In this document: positions 34,915 through 46,120 of the stretch, piece by piece
How the letters are laid out: each line of letters opens with the position of its first letter
Position numbering within the stretch: the first letter of the stretch is position 1
Assembly (NCBI GenBank): GCA_022559845.1
Contig: CM040125.1
Coordinates: 328,483,829-328,547,828, forward strand
DNA length: 64,000 nucleotides
From: Amorphophallus konjac
Lineage: Eukaryota; Streptophyta; Magnoliopsida; Alismatales; Araceae
Direction of reading: 5' to 3'
Made by a program: the position numbers and the translations under genes
The notes under the pieces: generated by a model
Database searches by the model: none
Told to the model about the DNA's origin: nothing
The model's input: the letters and a program-made list of their open reading frames with translations, nothing else

Positions 34915-35496
34915 TGTTACGTGGGGTGTCCAACTTTCAAAGCCCCACCAAGAAAACCACCCAAGCGGTTACATGAGTTTTGGAACTCCTCACCCGATGG
35001 GAGTTTTCTGTTTGCAATAGAAGCGGTCTTCTGCTTGAGAAGAACCACATGCATTGAAGGCCATTGAAAGAGAAGTCCATTTCTTACGGATGCTTCTTCC
35101 TCCAATGTAGCAGTAACAAGAGAGGTCCTACCACTATAAAAGGTGACCCCCTCCTCCATGTTTGAGTATCCCAAGTGAGAGCCCGAGTGAGCTTCTTAGA
35201 GAGAAGATCTATGAGAGGTCTTGGGGGGATAGCTTGAGAGAGTTTCTTGTGAGAGGATTTGTTCCTATGGATTGGAGTGTTGACTTCTTGTATTATTCTC
35301 CACATCTAGTGAAGTTCTGTTGTCGCCGTCTCCCGTGGACGTAGGAATTGAAGGCTCGTTGCCTCTCTGAACCACGTAAATCCTTGTGTTCTTGTCTTGT
35401 GTGATTGATCCTTCTTCCCTCTCCTTTATTCTTGTCGTACTGATCCAAATCTTAGGGCGTCGACACTCTGTCCGTCGGGGTGCTTGTGTTATAACA
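34915..35496 (+). repeat. Tork copia 3' LTR
   Basis: Starts TGTTACGTGGGG and ends TTATAACA, so the tips form TGTTA/TAACA inverted repeats. TATA box ACTATAAAAGG at 35133. The upstream purine stretch GATGAGAAT is the likely PPT end. No second copy is present in the window, so the right border rests on the terminal inverted repeat. Confidence 0.72.
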
Positions 35497-36084
35497 GGTG
35501 GCATGTGGGCAGGCCATAATAACAGCGATACTTTTATGCTACAACTTCAAGGAGGAGTTAATTGGATGAGATGAGGAACTTGTTAGGCACACATATTTTG
35601 CTTCCTTCCGAGCTCGACTTTCTCATGAATTTTTTACTCCATGGCGTGCTTTGCTTCGAAACACCGTCATTCATTATCTTATTAACAACCACAAGAAATC
35701 AATCTAGTTTCACGAGCGCAATCTAATTAATAAAGAAATAAGAGCGTTTGAAAAATAAGCATGCGTGTTCATCAAAATGGCAGATGATCGATCGAACTAG
35801 TTCAGGAACCAATATATACACATATATTGGGCATCAACGGGAAAGAAGTAATTATGGTCATGCTTTCGGACTTCAGAGGACTTCATGGTGCACGTATCGT
35901 TCTGTGTCCTTGACAACCTGTTGCTGCCAAGTCATCCTCTAAAGTTCGCAACCCACTTGAGGCATCAAAACTTTTGAATACCATAATTACCACCACATAT
36001 GTTTGATTTATTACTTCTGGGCATCAGGCATCTAATAAGATGCGTTTCCCCGCTCTAGTAGAGAGTCTAGATAGCCACTACATA
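35497..36084. other. Host background between the two nests
   Basis: About 590 bp that matches none of the elements in the window. I see no RNA gene or convincing exon; only short frames occur. The last bases, ACATA (36080-36084), are the left TSD copy of the Reina element, so this segment was originally contiguous with 63110 onwards. Confidence 0.55.
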
Positions 36085-36277
36085 TGTAACGTAGCATTTA
36101 GCAAACGGTCAGCCGCAGAAATTGTTACAGTGGCTATAACGGTCATTCAACAAACAACGGCGTGGCAATCTAGGAAAAATAGATCAAGAATTGTGATTCT
36201 TTAATTCCTTCATGTACAGCAGAATTAGTTACAAGTTGGGGAAGACTAGCCAACATTTGTGACGTAGCTTCCAAGAG
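36085..36277 (+). repeat. Reina 5' LTR, left part
   Basis: TGTAACGTAGCATTTAGC start, identical in layout to 47601 onward. Ends with AAGAG (36273-36277), the left TSD copy of the inserted large-LTR element. Confidence 0.92.
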
Positions 36278-38907
36278 TGTGACGACCCGAGAATCCGATT
36301 ACCGGGAAGGCCCGATAACCCGAGACTCGAACCGCCGCCCACGAGCGGGAGGCTCAGAAGGGCTAAAAAGGAGTGTGGAGGTACAAGGAAATAGGAAATA
36401 AAGCAGGACAACAATTAAACAATTAACAGAATTAAATGAACAACTACAACAGAGTCCAGTCCAACAGAAAGTACAGTCTAAAGCAGTAAAAACGTACCAC
36501 ATGCCAAGTGAACACTCGGCCTGGCAAGCTGGCAACTAAGAACCTCCGCACAGCACCCTCGAACCTCGAGGCAGAACCGCCGCACCTGCAACGCAGGGGT
36601 GAGCCTCCTGTCACTGGCCCAGTAGGGATCCCGCGGAACCCCAACCGAGAAACAACGGCAGAAGGAAAGCTACGCTAGCAAGATAGCAACGGAAAGAAGT
36701 AACTACGAAAGCAGGAAAGTAACTACGGTAGCTGGCAAAACCTCGGCACTACAGCTACTCCTACTGTACCAGAACACACCCCAGACTCACGGCCAAGGGC
36801 TACCAAACTACACTAGAACCAGTCACACGGTACAAAAATTGACACACGTGCCACGGCGAGACAACCGAAACTCAACGGTCAACGCGACCAAAAACCCGAA
36901 GGTCGAAGTCACGCGACTAACAGTCTGTCACTCTCTGTCCAGAACAGGAGTACCTCCCACTAGAAGAACGACCGGATGCATCCCCTAACGTCTTACACTG
37001 CGTCACAAGTGTCTAGCTACGACGCCCTAGACGTGAGACTCAGGCACACACAGTAACCAGTACCACAACAAGGACTAGCTGGGGTCACGCTCGTCAGCGC
37101 GTGTCCTAAGCCCCCAACTACGTGTGCACACACAGACCATCTGCTCTAGGTCGGGTCCTCTAGCTGGTTTTCCCCCCCACCGGACTCTGGTGGCAAAGGC
37201 AAGGGGCTGACGGAAACCAGCCTAAAAATCACGTCTCACCGGGTCGCGCTCTCCACCACTCCCAGGTGGGTCCGCACACGCGTGCGTAGGAAGCTACGAC
37301 TAGTGGAGGATCACTGAGAGAGTAGACTCTCAAGACAACGGAAAACAACGTCCGAACCTGACGAAGTACGAGGACCGTCCCACGTACCAGCACCATCGCA
37401 CGGTGACCACGGTCAGAGAAGAAACGGACGCACCGCCCACGGCCAAACACATGACCCACTCGGGGATCATCTTCCAGGAAGACTCACGACATGCGGGGGA
37501 ACTCCACCGCACACCCCGATACACGGTGACTCGATCGAGCGAGAACACGGAAACCCGAAACGCCTGGGGTCACCGGGACCCACCAAGCCCATGGGCACGC
37601 TTATCGAGGTAACATGGCACCTCCAAACACCCCTAAACACGGACACGAAACCCACGGGGTGTCCGGGACACACACGGCCCAAGGGGAGCACGATCAGCCG
37701 CAAACCACCCGCCTCGGGTAGCCCGGCTGCTCACCTCCATGAACGCGCTATAGGTCCATAGCGCGTTCAAACAGAACGCGCTATACACCTATAGCGCGAT
37801 AAGTCAGATCGCGCTATAGGCCCGTAGCGCGACTGCACAAATCGCGCTAGGGTCACCTAGCGCGACAAAACAGAACGCGCTAGGGACCCCTAGCGCGACC
37901 AAGAAGAACGCGCTAGGACCCCATAGCGCGACAGCAACCGCCTTACTGTTCATCTTCTCCGATGAACACGCCCCGTCGGGGCAGCGCGACCATCAAGAAC
38001 GCGCTAGCCGAGGCTAGCACGTTCTCAGTCTGCGCCCGAAAACGGTGGAAACTGCGGGAAAAACCATTCCACTCCCCGTTCACCCCCAGGTGAAGGGGAA
38101 ACAAAAGGGAAAACATTCCCCATGCCCCTAGGCATGCATCTAAACCCCTGGATCGCCCAAAAACACGGTAAAACGGAGGATCCAGCTCACACCCCAAAAA
38201 TATGCATTTTCCCCAAATTACCCCATTTAGCTCGCTCGGCTCACTACGGCCTACAAAACTCGCCGGAAATGAAGTACGCGAGTTGAGGGTCCATCTCCCT
38301 ACCTCCACCGAAGATTCGACGCACCGTGGACGCCGATCCCCGAAGAAAACGCCGTTTAAACCCTCGCCGGTTCACGATCCCACAAACCGCCTCCACCATC
38401 ACGATCCTCGTCCTGAGCCCGTCGCCCCACATCCCACGAACCATGCCGCCCCGCCCTCGCCACCTTCGTCAGCCGCCCGGAGTGAGAGGGGGAGAGGAGA
38501 GAACGTGAGAGAAGAGAGAGGGAGGGAAGAGAGAAATGAGATGGGGAGAGAGAGAAAAGGTTATATATAGAAAATCCAAAAATTCTCAAAAATACCAAAA
38601 AATAGAAAATCACGTTTCTGTGATCCTCGGAACACACCGATCGCAACGGTACCACTCGCGCCCTGGTGAACAGCCCGGTTCACCCGTAACGAGGTTCCGA
38701 AGGAATTACCGAAACACACACCGGGAATCGGAAAACACACGCGGAAAAGCCGTGGAACTCTTCCGGGCCTCCGAAACAACTACGGATCGCGCCGATCCGA
38801 ACACGAAAGATGTCCGAAACGAAATTTCGGATACAATGGAGTTGGACACTCCGAGAAACCAGATCCGAGACCCACGAACAAGGATCCGAAAAATCTGAGG
38901 CATTACA
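36278..38907 (-). repeat. LARD-like element LTR (left; 3' LTR in element orientation)
   Basis: On the minus strand TGTAATGCCTC (38907) to GGGTCGTCACA (36278). GC-rich. TATA box CTATATATAA at 38570-38561 is followed, in transcription direction, by a CT-rich stretch (38560-38486) and then the palindrome array at 38024-37741. Frames in it are low-complexity, and I regard them as noncoding. Confidence 0.92.
37741..38024. repeat. Array of seven CGCGCTA...TAGCGCG palindromes, left LTR
   Basis: Seven hairpin units: 37741-37768, 37774-37798, 37808-37832, 37841-37866, 37873-37899, 37906-37932 and, after a gap, 37998-38024. Each has a left arm such as GAACGCGCTA and a right arm such as TAGCGCGTTC, separated by 2-8 bases that are often also self-complementary. 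Unit spacing is about 33 bp. In the element's transcript it would lie several hundred bases downstream of the TATA box. Confidence 0.92.
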
Positions 38908-40350
38908 GCCCTCCCTCCTTAAAGAAATTTCATCCTCGAAATGCAGGACTAGCACAAAGCCACAGGGAAGAACACCTCGACCAACTGACAATGCTGTCAG
39001 GGCCCCAGCATAGAAAAACCTCGATTCTCACAAAACCATGATCATGAGGGATACGGCCAGACCATAATCACAAACGACGCATATGCTCCGCACACCGCAC
39101 ACACATCGGCCAGCAGAGCAGGCATCCTACAAAGGCACAAGTATGGTATCACCTCAGACACAATGGAAACCACTCACGACATCGCTGTCACCCTCTCGCT
39201 CACCGAGGGAACGCAATCCTCGCCACAAAAACCAATCCAACGGTCAACGCCCATGCTCGGCGGACCAACCAAATGCCAGCTTCACAACCCACTGACCGGT
39301 CTCACACCCTGCGCCAGGGGCGACCAATCACTAAGCTTCCACCAGCTCACACCTCAGAAACGGCCACCCAAAAGGCCTCGCTGGCACGCCACTCTCCCCA
39401 TCCTCGAGCCCCTATAACGAGCATCTTCTGGTCACCAAACATTCGCCAACGGAAAACCTCCACCGGCCCAGCAGGCACGATTCAACTCACGATAGGCCAT
39501 CCGCTGACTCACGCACAGACCAACACCATAACCGCTCTTGAACCTCACGCCAACTCGGGATCCACCAACTCGATAACCACCTATAACCCCACAGACTCCG
39601 ATCCTCCGCACATTAGAAACCACAACACCAACCGCAATTCTCGCGAACACCGCCCAGCCGACACCCGTCCTTCCGGAACAGCGCCAACACCCTTACACTC
39701 CAGGGAACGGGCAACGCTTCTCACAGGCAACCACCTTGCCAAAACGCGGGATGTGTCTCGTACAGATTTCATGGCGCACAAAGGCCAACCAATCCGAACA
39801 CAGCATGCAAGACGACGAACCCTAGCCCAACGCAATCTCTCCAACCAAAGGAGAAGCCAAACGCACTTCCGACCAATGGAAGAACTCCATGTTCGACCTA
39901 ACCTCGCACATGCTGGAAACAGCACCATCCAGCACCAAGGAAAACCATCGCTTCCATCAGGTCAGCGCCTCCGACACACTCGGCAAGTGTCCCGTCGGAC
40001 CACAATCACAGTGTCAGCCGACGCACCACCACTGCAATTCCTCGAACTGCAACACGCCACAAGTTCATGCCTGCCAGCAACCTCTGCCCAACGCAGCACA
40101 ACCAAGGCCACCACCGATGAGGGAGAAGGCTCTCGACCTCGATCCGCAGACCCCGCGCCGGCACGAAAGCCGTGAACAACAACCACCTTCACAGCGCTGC
40201 ACAGCCCACTCAAGCTCTCAAGCGAGAAACAAAGCGGAAAACATGCACGAAACCCTATGCCAGCTGCCGACTGTACTGGACCTTACGGACTCTGATCACT
40301 GCAATATCTCGAATTCCCATGTACGTCCACAACCACGCTCTGATACCAAC
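38908..40350 (-). other. Internal region of the LARD-like element
   Basis: Holds the polypurine tract next to the left LTR (plus strand GCCCTCCCTCCTT, 38908-38920) and the initiator-Met-type primer site at 40348-40337 next to the right LTR. Between them there are frames on both strands, one of 300 codons on the plus strand, but composition is Pro/Thr/His/Arg-rich and no gag, protease or RT motif can be found. I treat it as noncoding, possibly a packaging region. Confidence 0.7.
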
Positions 40351-42980
40351 TGTGACGACCCGAGAATCTGATTACCGGGAAGGCCCGATAGCCCGAGACT
40401 CGAACCGCCGCCCACGAGTGGGAGGCTCGGAAGGGCTAAAAAGGAGTGTGGAGGTACAAGGAAATAGGAAATAAATCAAGACAACAATTAAACAATTAAC
40501 AGAATTAAATGAACAACTACAACAGAGTCCAGTCCAACAGAAAGTACAGTCTAAAGCAGTAAAAACGTACCACATGCCAAGTGAACACTCGGCCCGGCAA
40601 GCTGGCAACTAAGAACCTCCGCACAGCACCCTCGAACCTCGAGGCAGAACCGCCGCACCTGCAACGCAGGGGTGAGCCTCCTGTCACTGGCCCAGTAGGG
40701 ATCCCGCGGAACCCCAACCGAGAAACAACGACAGAAGGAAAGCTACGCTAGCAAGACAGCAACGGAAAGAAGTAACTACGAAAGCAGGAAAGTAACTACG
40801 GTAGCCGACAAAACCTCGGCACTACAGCTACTCCTACTGTACCAGAACACACCCCAGACTCACGGCCAAGGGCTACCAAACTACACTAGAACCAGTCACA
40901 CGGTACAAAAATTAACACACGTGCCACGGCGAGACAACCGAAACTCAACGGTCAACGCGACCAAAAACCCGAAGGTCGAAGTCACGCGACTGACAGTCTG
41001 TCACTCTCTATCCAGAACAGGAGTACCTCCCACTAGAAGAACGACCGGATGCGTCCCCTGACGTCTTACACCGCGTCACAAGTGTCTAGCTACGACGCCC
41101 TAGACGTGAGACTCAGACACACACAGTAACCAGTACCACAACAAGGACTAGCTGGGGTCACGCTCGTCAGCGCGTGTCCTAAGCCCCCAACTACGTGTGC
41201 ACACATAGACCATCTGCTCTAGGTCGGGTCCTCTAGCTAGTTTCCCCCCCCACCGGACTCTGGTGGCAAAGGCAAGGGGCCGACGGAAACCAACCTAAAA
41301 ACCGCGTCTCACCGGGTCGCGCTCTCCACCACTCCCAGGTGGGTCCGCACATGCGTGCGCAGGAAGCTACGACTAGTGGAGGATCACTGAGAGAGTAGAC
41401 TCTCAAGACAATGGAAAACAACGTCTGAACCTGACGAAGTACGGGGACCGTCCCACGTACCAGCACCATCGCACGGTGACCACGGTCGGAGAAGAAACGG
41501 ACGCACCGCCCACGGCCAAACACATGACCCACTCGGGGATCATCTTCCAGGAAGACTCACGACATGCGGGGGAACTCCACCGCATACACCGATACACGGT
41601 GACTCGATCGAGCGAGAACACAGAAACCCGAAACGCCTGGGGTCACCCAGACCCTCCAAGCCCATGGGCACGCTTATCGAGGTAACACGACACCTCCAGA
41701 CACCCCTAAACACGGACACGAAACCCACGGGGTGTCAGGGACACACACGGCCCAAGGGGAGCACGATCAGCAGCAAACCACCCGCCCCGGGTAGCCCGGC
41801 TGCTCACCTCCATGAACGGGCTATAGGTCCATAGCGCGTTCAAACAGAACGCGCTATACACCTATAGCGCGACAAGTCAGATCGCGCTATAGGCCCGTAG
41901 CACGACTGCACAAATCGCGCTAGGGTCACCTAGCGTGACAAAACAGAACGCGCTAGGGACCCCTAGTGTGACCAAGAAGAACGCGCTAGGACCCCATAGC
42001 GCGACAGCAACCGCCTTACTGTTCATCTTCTCCGATGAACACACCCCGTCGGGGCAGCGCGACCATCAAGAACGCGCTAGCCGAGGCTAGCGCGTTCTCA
42101 GTCAGCGCCCGAAAATGGTGGAAACCGCGGGAAAAACCATTCCACGCCCCGTTCACCCCCAGGTGAAGGGGAAACAAAAGGGAAAACATTCCCCAAGCCC
42201 CTAGGCATGCATCTAAACCCCTGGATCGCCCAAAAACACGGTAAAATGGAGGATCTGGCTCACACCCCAAAAACATGCATTTTCCCCAAATTGCCCCGTT
42301 TAGCCCGCTCGGCTCACCACGGCCTACAAAACTCGCGGGAAATGAAGTACGCGGGTTGAGGGTCCATCTCCCTACCTCCACCGAAGATTCGACGCACCGT
42401 GGACGCCGATCCACGAAGAAAATGCCGTTTAAACCCTCGCCGGTTCACGATCCCACAAACCGCCTCCACCATCACGATCCTCGTCCCGAGCCCGTCGCCC
42501 CACATCCCACGAACCATGCCGCCCCGCCCTCGCCGCCTCCGTCGGCCGCCCGGAGTGAGAGGGGGAGAGGAGAGAACGTGAGAGAAGAGAGAGGGAGGGA
42601 AGAGAGAAATGAGATGGAGAGAGAGAGAAAAGGTTATATATAGAAAATCTGAAAATTCTCAAAAATTTCAAAAAATAGAAAATCATGTTTCTGCGATCCT
42701 CGGAACACACCGATCGCAACAGTACCACTCACGCCCTGGTGAACAGCCCGGTTCACCCGTAACGAGGTTCCGAAAGAATTACCGAAACACACACCGGGAA
42801 TCGGAAAACACACGCGGAAAAGCGGCGGAACGCTTCCGGGCCTCCGAAACAACTCCGGATCGCGCCGATCCGAACACGAAAGATGTCCAAAACAAAATTT
42901 TGGACACAACGGAGTCAGACACTCCGAGAAACCAGATCCGAGACCCACGAACAAGGATCCGAAAAATCTGAGGCATTACA
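40351..42980 (-). repeat. LARD-like element LTR (right; 5' LTR in element orientation)
   Basis: Same length as the left LTR and collinear throughout, differing mainly by C/T and G/A changes. TATA box CTATATATAA at 42643-42634. Followed by the second TSD copy AAGAG. Confidence 0.93.
41814..42097. repeat. Palindrome array, right LTR
   Basis: The same seven units as at 37741-38024. Most arms are conserved, but some are mutated (GAACGGG in unit 1; TAGCACG, TAGCGTG and TAGTGTG in units 3 to 5), while unit 7 is restored to TAGCGCG relative to the left copy. Confidence 0.92.
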
Positions 42981-42985
42981 AAGAG

Positions 42986-43201
42986 TCTTGTAAATAGTAT
43001 AAATACAGAGGTGGGCTGCGATAGCATCAACATAGTTGGCCTCCAGCTTCTTGTTACTCTTCTCCTCTCTATTCTTCCCTCTTCGATTGTTCTGCTCAGA
43101 TCTCTGCAACTCTCCCATCACGCCTGCTTCAAGGACTCGGAGTTCTTCCGCAAGAATCTTGTTGGAGGGAATCACCCGAGAACCAAGAAAACAACATCTC
43201 A
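42986..43201 (+). repeat. Reina 5' LTR, right part
   Basis: Follows the second AAGAG copy (42981-42985). Contains a TATA box TATAAATA at 42998 and ends GAAAACAACATCTCA. Just downstream TGGTGTCTGAGCC (43205) is the primer site, a diverged initiator-Met-type site. The matching piece in the 3' LTR is 62919-63104. Confidence 0.9.
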
Positions 43202-43248
43202 AACTGGTGTCTGAGCCTACCTCCGGCTCCAATTCTTCTTCTGTGGAC

Positions 43249-44721
43249 ATGGCTTCTGATCCATCTGAATCCTTAAAGAATATGTTCCAGGAATTACAAG
43301 CAAGCATATTCGAGGAGCTCCATGCTGCCATCCGACTGGAGGTTGGCTCCATACGATAGGAATTCTAGTAGACAGCAAGTAATCTGGAATCACGGTTTCT
43401 TCCGCAAGAGGATGCTCCTGTTACTGATGGTAGATCAAATAATTTCTCTCCATTTCGACCTAAAATGCATGATTTTCCTCATTATGATGGATCCACTGAT
43501 CTGGCGGAGTGGAAGTTCAAAGCAAACTGTTTCTTTTACTGTAATATAATTCCAGAAGTACACAAAATCTCCTCAGCTTCTTTCTATCTGGAAGGTGATC
43601 CTCTTGAGTGGTTTTGGCACTACACATCAACACAAGAACATATATCTTGGTCAGATTTTTTGAAAGCCTTAGATGCAAGATTTGGGTCAATTTCACTTCT
43701 AGACTCGCATTGTATGTTGAGCAAACTAAAACAAACTGGATCTGTCCTCGAATACCAACGGCAATTTGAAAGGCTTTGTAACAAAATCTCTCGGGTACTA
43801 GAGGAACACTTTTTGGGCACTTACTTGAGTGGGTTGAAGGATGAACTTGCAAGTGAGGTGAGATCGTTCAGAGCACAATCTCTGGTATAAACCATGGAGC
43901 TGGCTCAGATACAAGAGGTTAAGGTTCTCTCGAGGAGGCGTTTTGGGGGTCAACCATCCTCCCTTCCTTCTTTGTTACCTACTCCTCAGTCGGCCTTTCC
44001 ACACGTCCGAAAGCTAACAAGCCAACACTTGCAAGAAAGGAAAGCCAAAGGTCTTTGTTTCAATTGTGATGAAAAGTGGATCCAGGGTCACAAATGTCAG
44101 GCTCAGAAATTATTTCTGATTCAATTATTACCAGTAGTAGAAGATTATGGTTTAGATTCTCCTGACATCCCACCTAACCAAGTGTTGGATCAAAGTTTGC
44201 TATTGGATAGCACACCTTCCATCTCATCCCAATCTGTCAGTGGATTGTCTTCTCTAGGTACTATCAGGATTTGTGGAAAGATAGATGGGTCCTCACTGTT
44301 AGTTTTGATTGACAATGGTAGTACCCACAATTTTATTGATCCCTCTGTTGTTCAAGTATTGGGTCTTCCAATTTCTAGTAGCAGACAACAGACAGTCAAG
44401 TTGGCTTCTAGACGACACGTGTATTCTGAGGGCATGTGCTCGAAAATACTTCTTCAGCTTCCTGGTATATCTTTCTCCCTGGATTTCTTAATTTTACCAT
44501 TGGGAGGTATTGATATTGTATTGGGTGCTACTTGGTTGCAACTTTTGGGGGACATAGTTCTTAATATCAAAGACATGACCATGTCCTTCTCTTGGTTGGG
44601 ACATACATATTGTTTCAAGGGATTATTGGATGAGCAAGTCTGTCTGGTATCTGGATCTAAATTTCATAAGGAACTGCGAAATGCTACTATGTTGTATGCT
44701 TTGCAAACTTTCGACTGCTGA
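43249..44721 (+). pseudogene. Reina gag and protease
   Basis: ATG 43249 (MASDPSESLK) fits the position after the primer site. Gag core: FPHYDGSTDLAEWKFKANCF, LEGDPLEWFWHY, LEYQRQFERLCNK. A single zinc knuckle CFNCDEKWIQGHKC is near 44060. Protease has LIDNGSTHNFIDP (D-N-G rather than the usual D-S-G) and GIDIVLGATWLQ. In-frame stops near 43357, 43366-43371 and 43888. The frame ends at 44721, after which a frameshift leads to RT. Confidence 0.87.
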
Positions 44722-46120
44722 CCCTCCTACCTCCACATCCCAATCTTCTTCTTACCACCCTGATATAGCTTCACTTCTGCATTCTTACTCTTCTATTTTT
44801 GAGGAACTTAAGGGTCTACCTCCAGAGAGGGTGTGTGATCATAAAATTCTTCTCATTGATGAATCTAAAGGTGTTTTGGTACCCCCATATCACCACTCCC
44901 CATTTCATAAAACTATAATTGAACAGCAAGTCAAAGATCTTCTGGCCAATTCCCACCTACAGCATAGTTCCAGCCCCTTTTCTACTCTAGAGTTACTTGT
45001 TCAAAAGCGCGATGGTAGTTGGCACATGTGCATTGACTACCACACTTTGAATCAGCAAACCATCAAAGATAGGTATCCTATTCCTCTGGTGGATGACTGC
45101 TAGATGAGTTGTATGAGGCAACTCATTTTTATAAGCTAGACCTCCGTTCAGGCTATCATCATATTAGAATGTCCCCCACCGATATACATAAAACAACCTT
45201 TTGGACCCATGAAGGGCACTATGAGTTTTTGGTCATGCCCTTTGGCCTTACAAATGCTCCGTCCACCTTCCAGCATCTTATGAACAATATATTCCGACCC
45301 TACCTTCAAAAATTTGTCCTTGTCTTCTTTAATGACATACTAGTCTATAGTAGGACTTGGGAGGAGTATCTTGTTCATTTGCAGACAGTTCTCAGCACTT
45401 TAGCAACAAATCAATTATATGCAAAACTATCCAAGTGTGAATTTGGTGCTACCAAGGTGGTTTACCTGGGACATGTCATATCTAAGGGACAGGTCTCTAT
45501 GGAGGAAAGCAAACTAAAGGCTATTCTTGATTGGCCTACTCCCACAAACCTCAAGAAAGTGAGGGGTTTTCTCGGGCTTACATGGTACTATAAGAAGTTT
45601 GTGAAGAACTATGGTACCATAGCAGCACCTCTAACCCACTTGTTAAAAAAGGATAGTTTTCAATGGAATTCTGCTGTTGAAATAGCATTTCAAACCTTGA
45701 AGAAAAGTATAACTTCTGCACCTGTTTTGGCATTGCCTAATTTTGAGGCACAATTTGTTCTTGAATGTGATGCTAGTAACTCGGGTTTAGGAGCTGTACT
45801 TATGCAGAGGCAAACCTGTCACTTATCTTAGCAAAGCTTTCACTCATAAACAAAAAGCTCTTTCAGTTTATGAACGAGAGGTGGAAGCTATACTATATGC
45901 TATGAAAAAATGGAAGTCTTACTTAGTTGGCAAAAAATTCACCATACTTACTGATCACCAAAGCCTATGTCATCTCTTTCAACAAAAAGTTCATACCCCA
46001 GCTTAACACCGGTGGCTAATTAAGCTATTGGGCTTTGATTTCACTTTGGATTATAAGGTAGGACACCATAATAAGGCGGCTGATGCCTTGTCCAGAGTCT
46101 ATGAGGAATCTTTTGTTGCT
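44722..46120 (+). pseudogene. Reina reverse transcriptase and RNase H
   Basis: RT: VQKRDGSWHMCIDYHTLN (near 45000-45055), [28 protein letters not shown]. The catalytic box reads VFFNDILVYS, with Asn at 45331 in place of the first Asp of the DD pair, which should abolish polymerisation. RNase H follows (LECDASNSGLGAVLMQ, YEREVEAILYAMKKW, LTDHQSLCHLF, NKAADALSRV). Frameshifts near 44720, 45103 and 45825 and a stop near 46005. Confidence 0.88.

Larger units (their letters stand above)
31721..35496 (+). mobile_element. Tork/TNT1-type copia retrotransposon, right half
   Basis: Begins in mid-codon of the protease DSG motif where the Tekay LTR ends, and continues through integrase, RT and RNase H to a 582-bp 3' LTR. 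The left half (5' LTR, gag) should lie beyond the Tekay element outside the window. It is the oldest layer of nest 1. Its own expected TSD after 35496 (GGTGG) cannot be paired within the window. Confidence 0.87.
36278..42980 (-). mobile_element. Non-autonomous large-LTR element (LARD-like)
   Basis: TSD AAGAG (36273-36277, 42981-42985). Two collinear 2630-bp LTRs (36278-38907 and 40351-42980, offset 4073) flank only 1443 bp of internal DNA. Orientation is minus: the primer site GCTCTGATACCA (plus-strand reading, 40337-40348) abuts the right LTR, and a purine tract with the chromovirus-like AAATTTCTTTAAGGAGGG abuts the left LTR. No gag or pol domain is seen. A 420-bp sample of the LTRs differs at about 9 sites (about 2%), so it is among the youngest insertions here. 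Confidence 0.93.

Noticed and set aside
35497..36084. Possible host exon beside the Tork LTR
   Set aside because: Short frames (for example one ending near 35574) match no family I know and lack splice context. Not enough evidence for a gene.
39273..40175. 300-codon plus-strand frame in the LARD-like element
   Set aside because: Composition is Pro/Thr/His/Arg-rich, it lies antisense to the element, and it lacks any recognisable motif. GC-rich noncoding DNA often stays open by chance.
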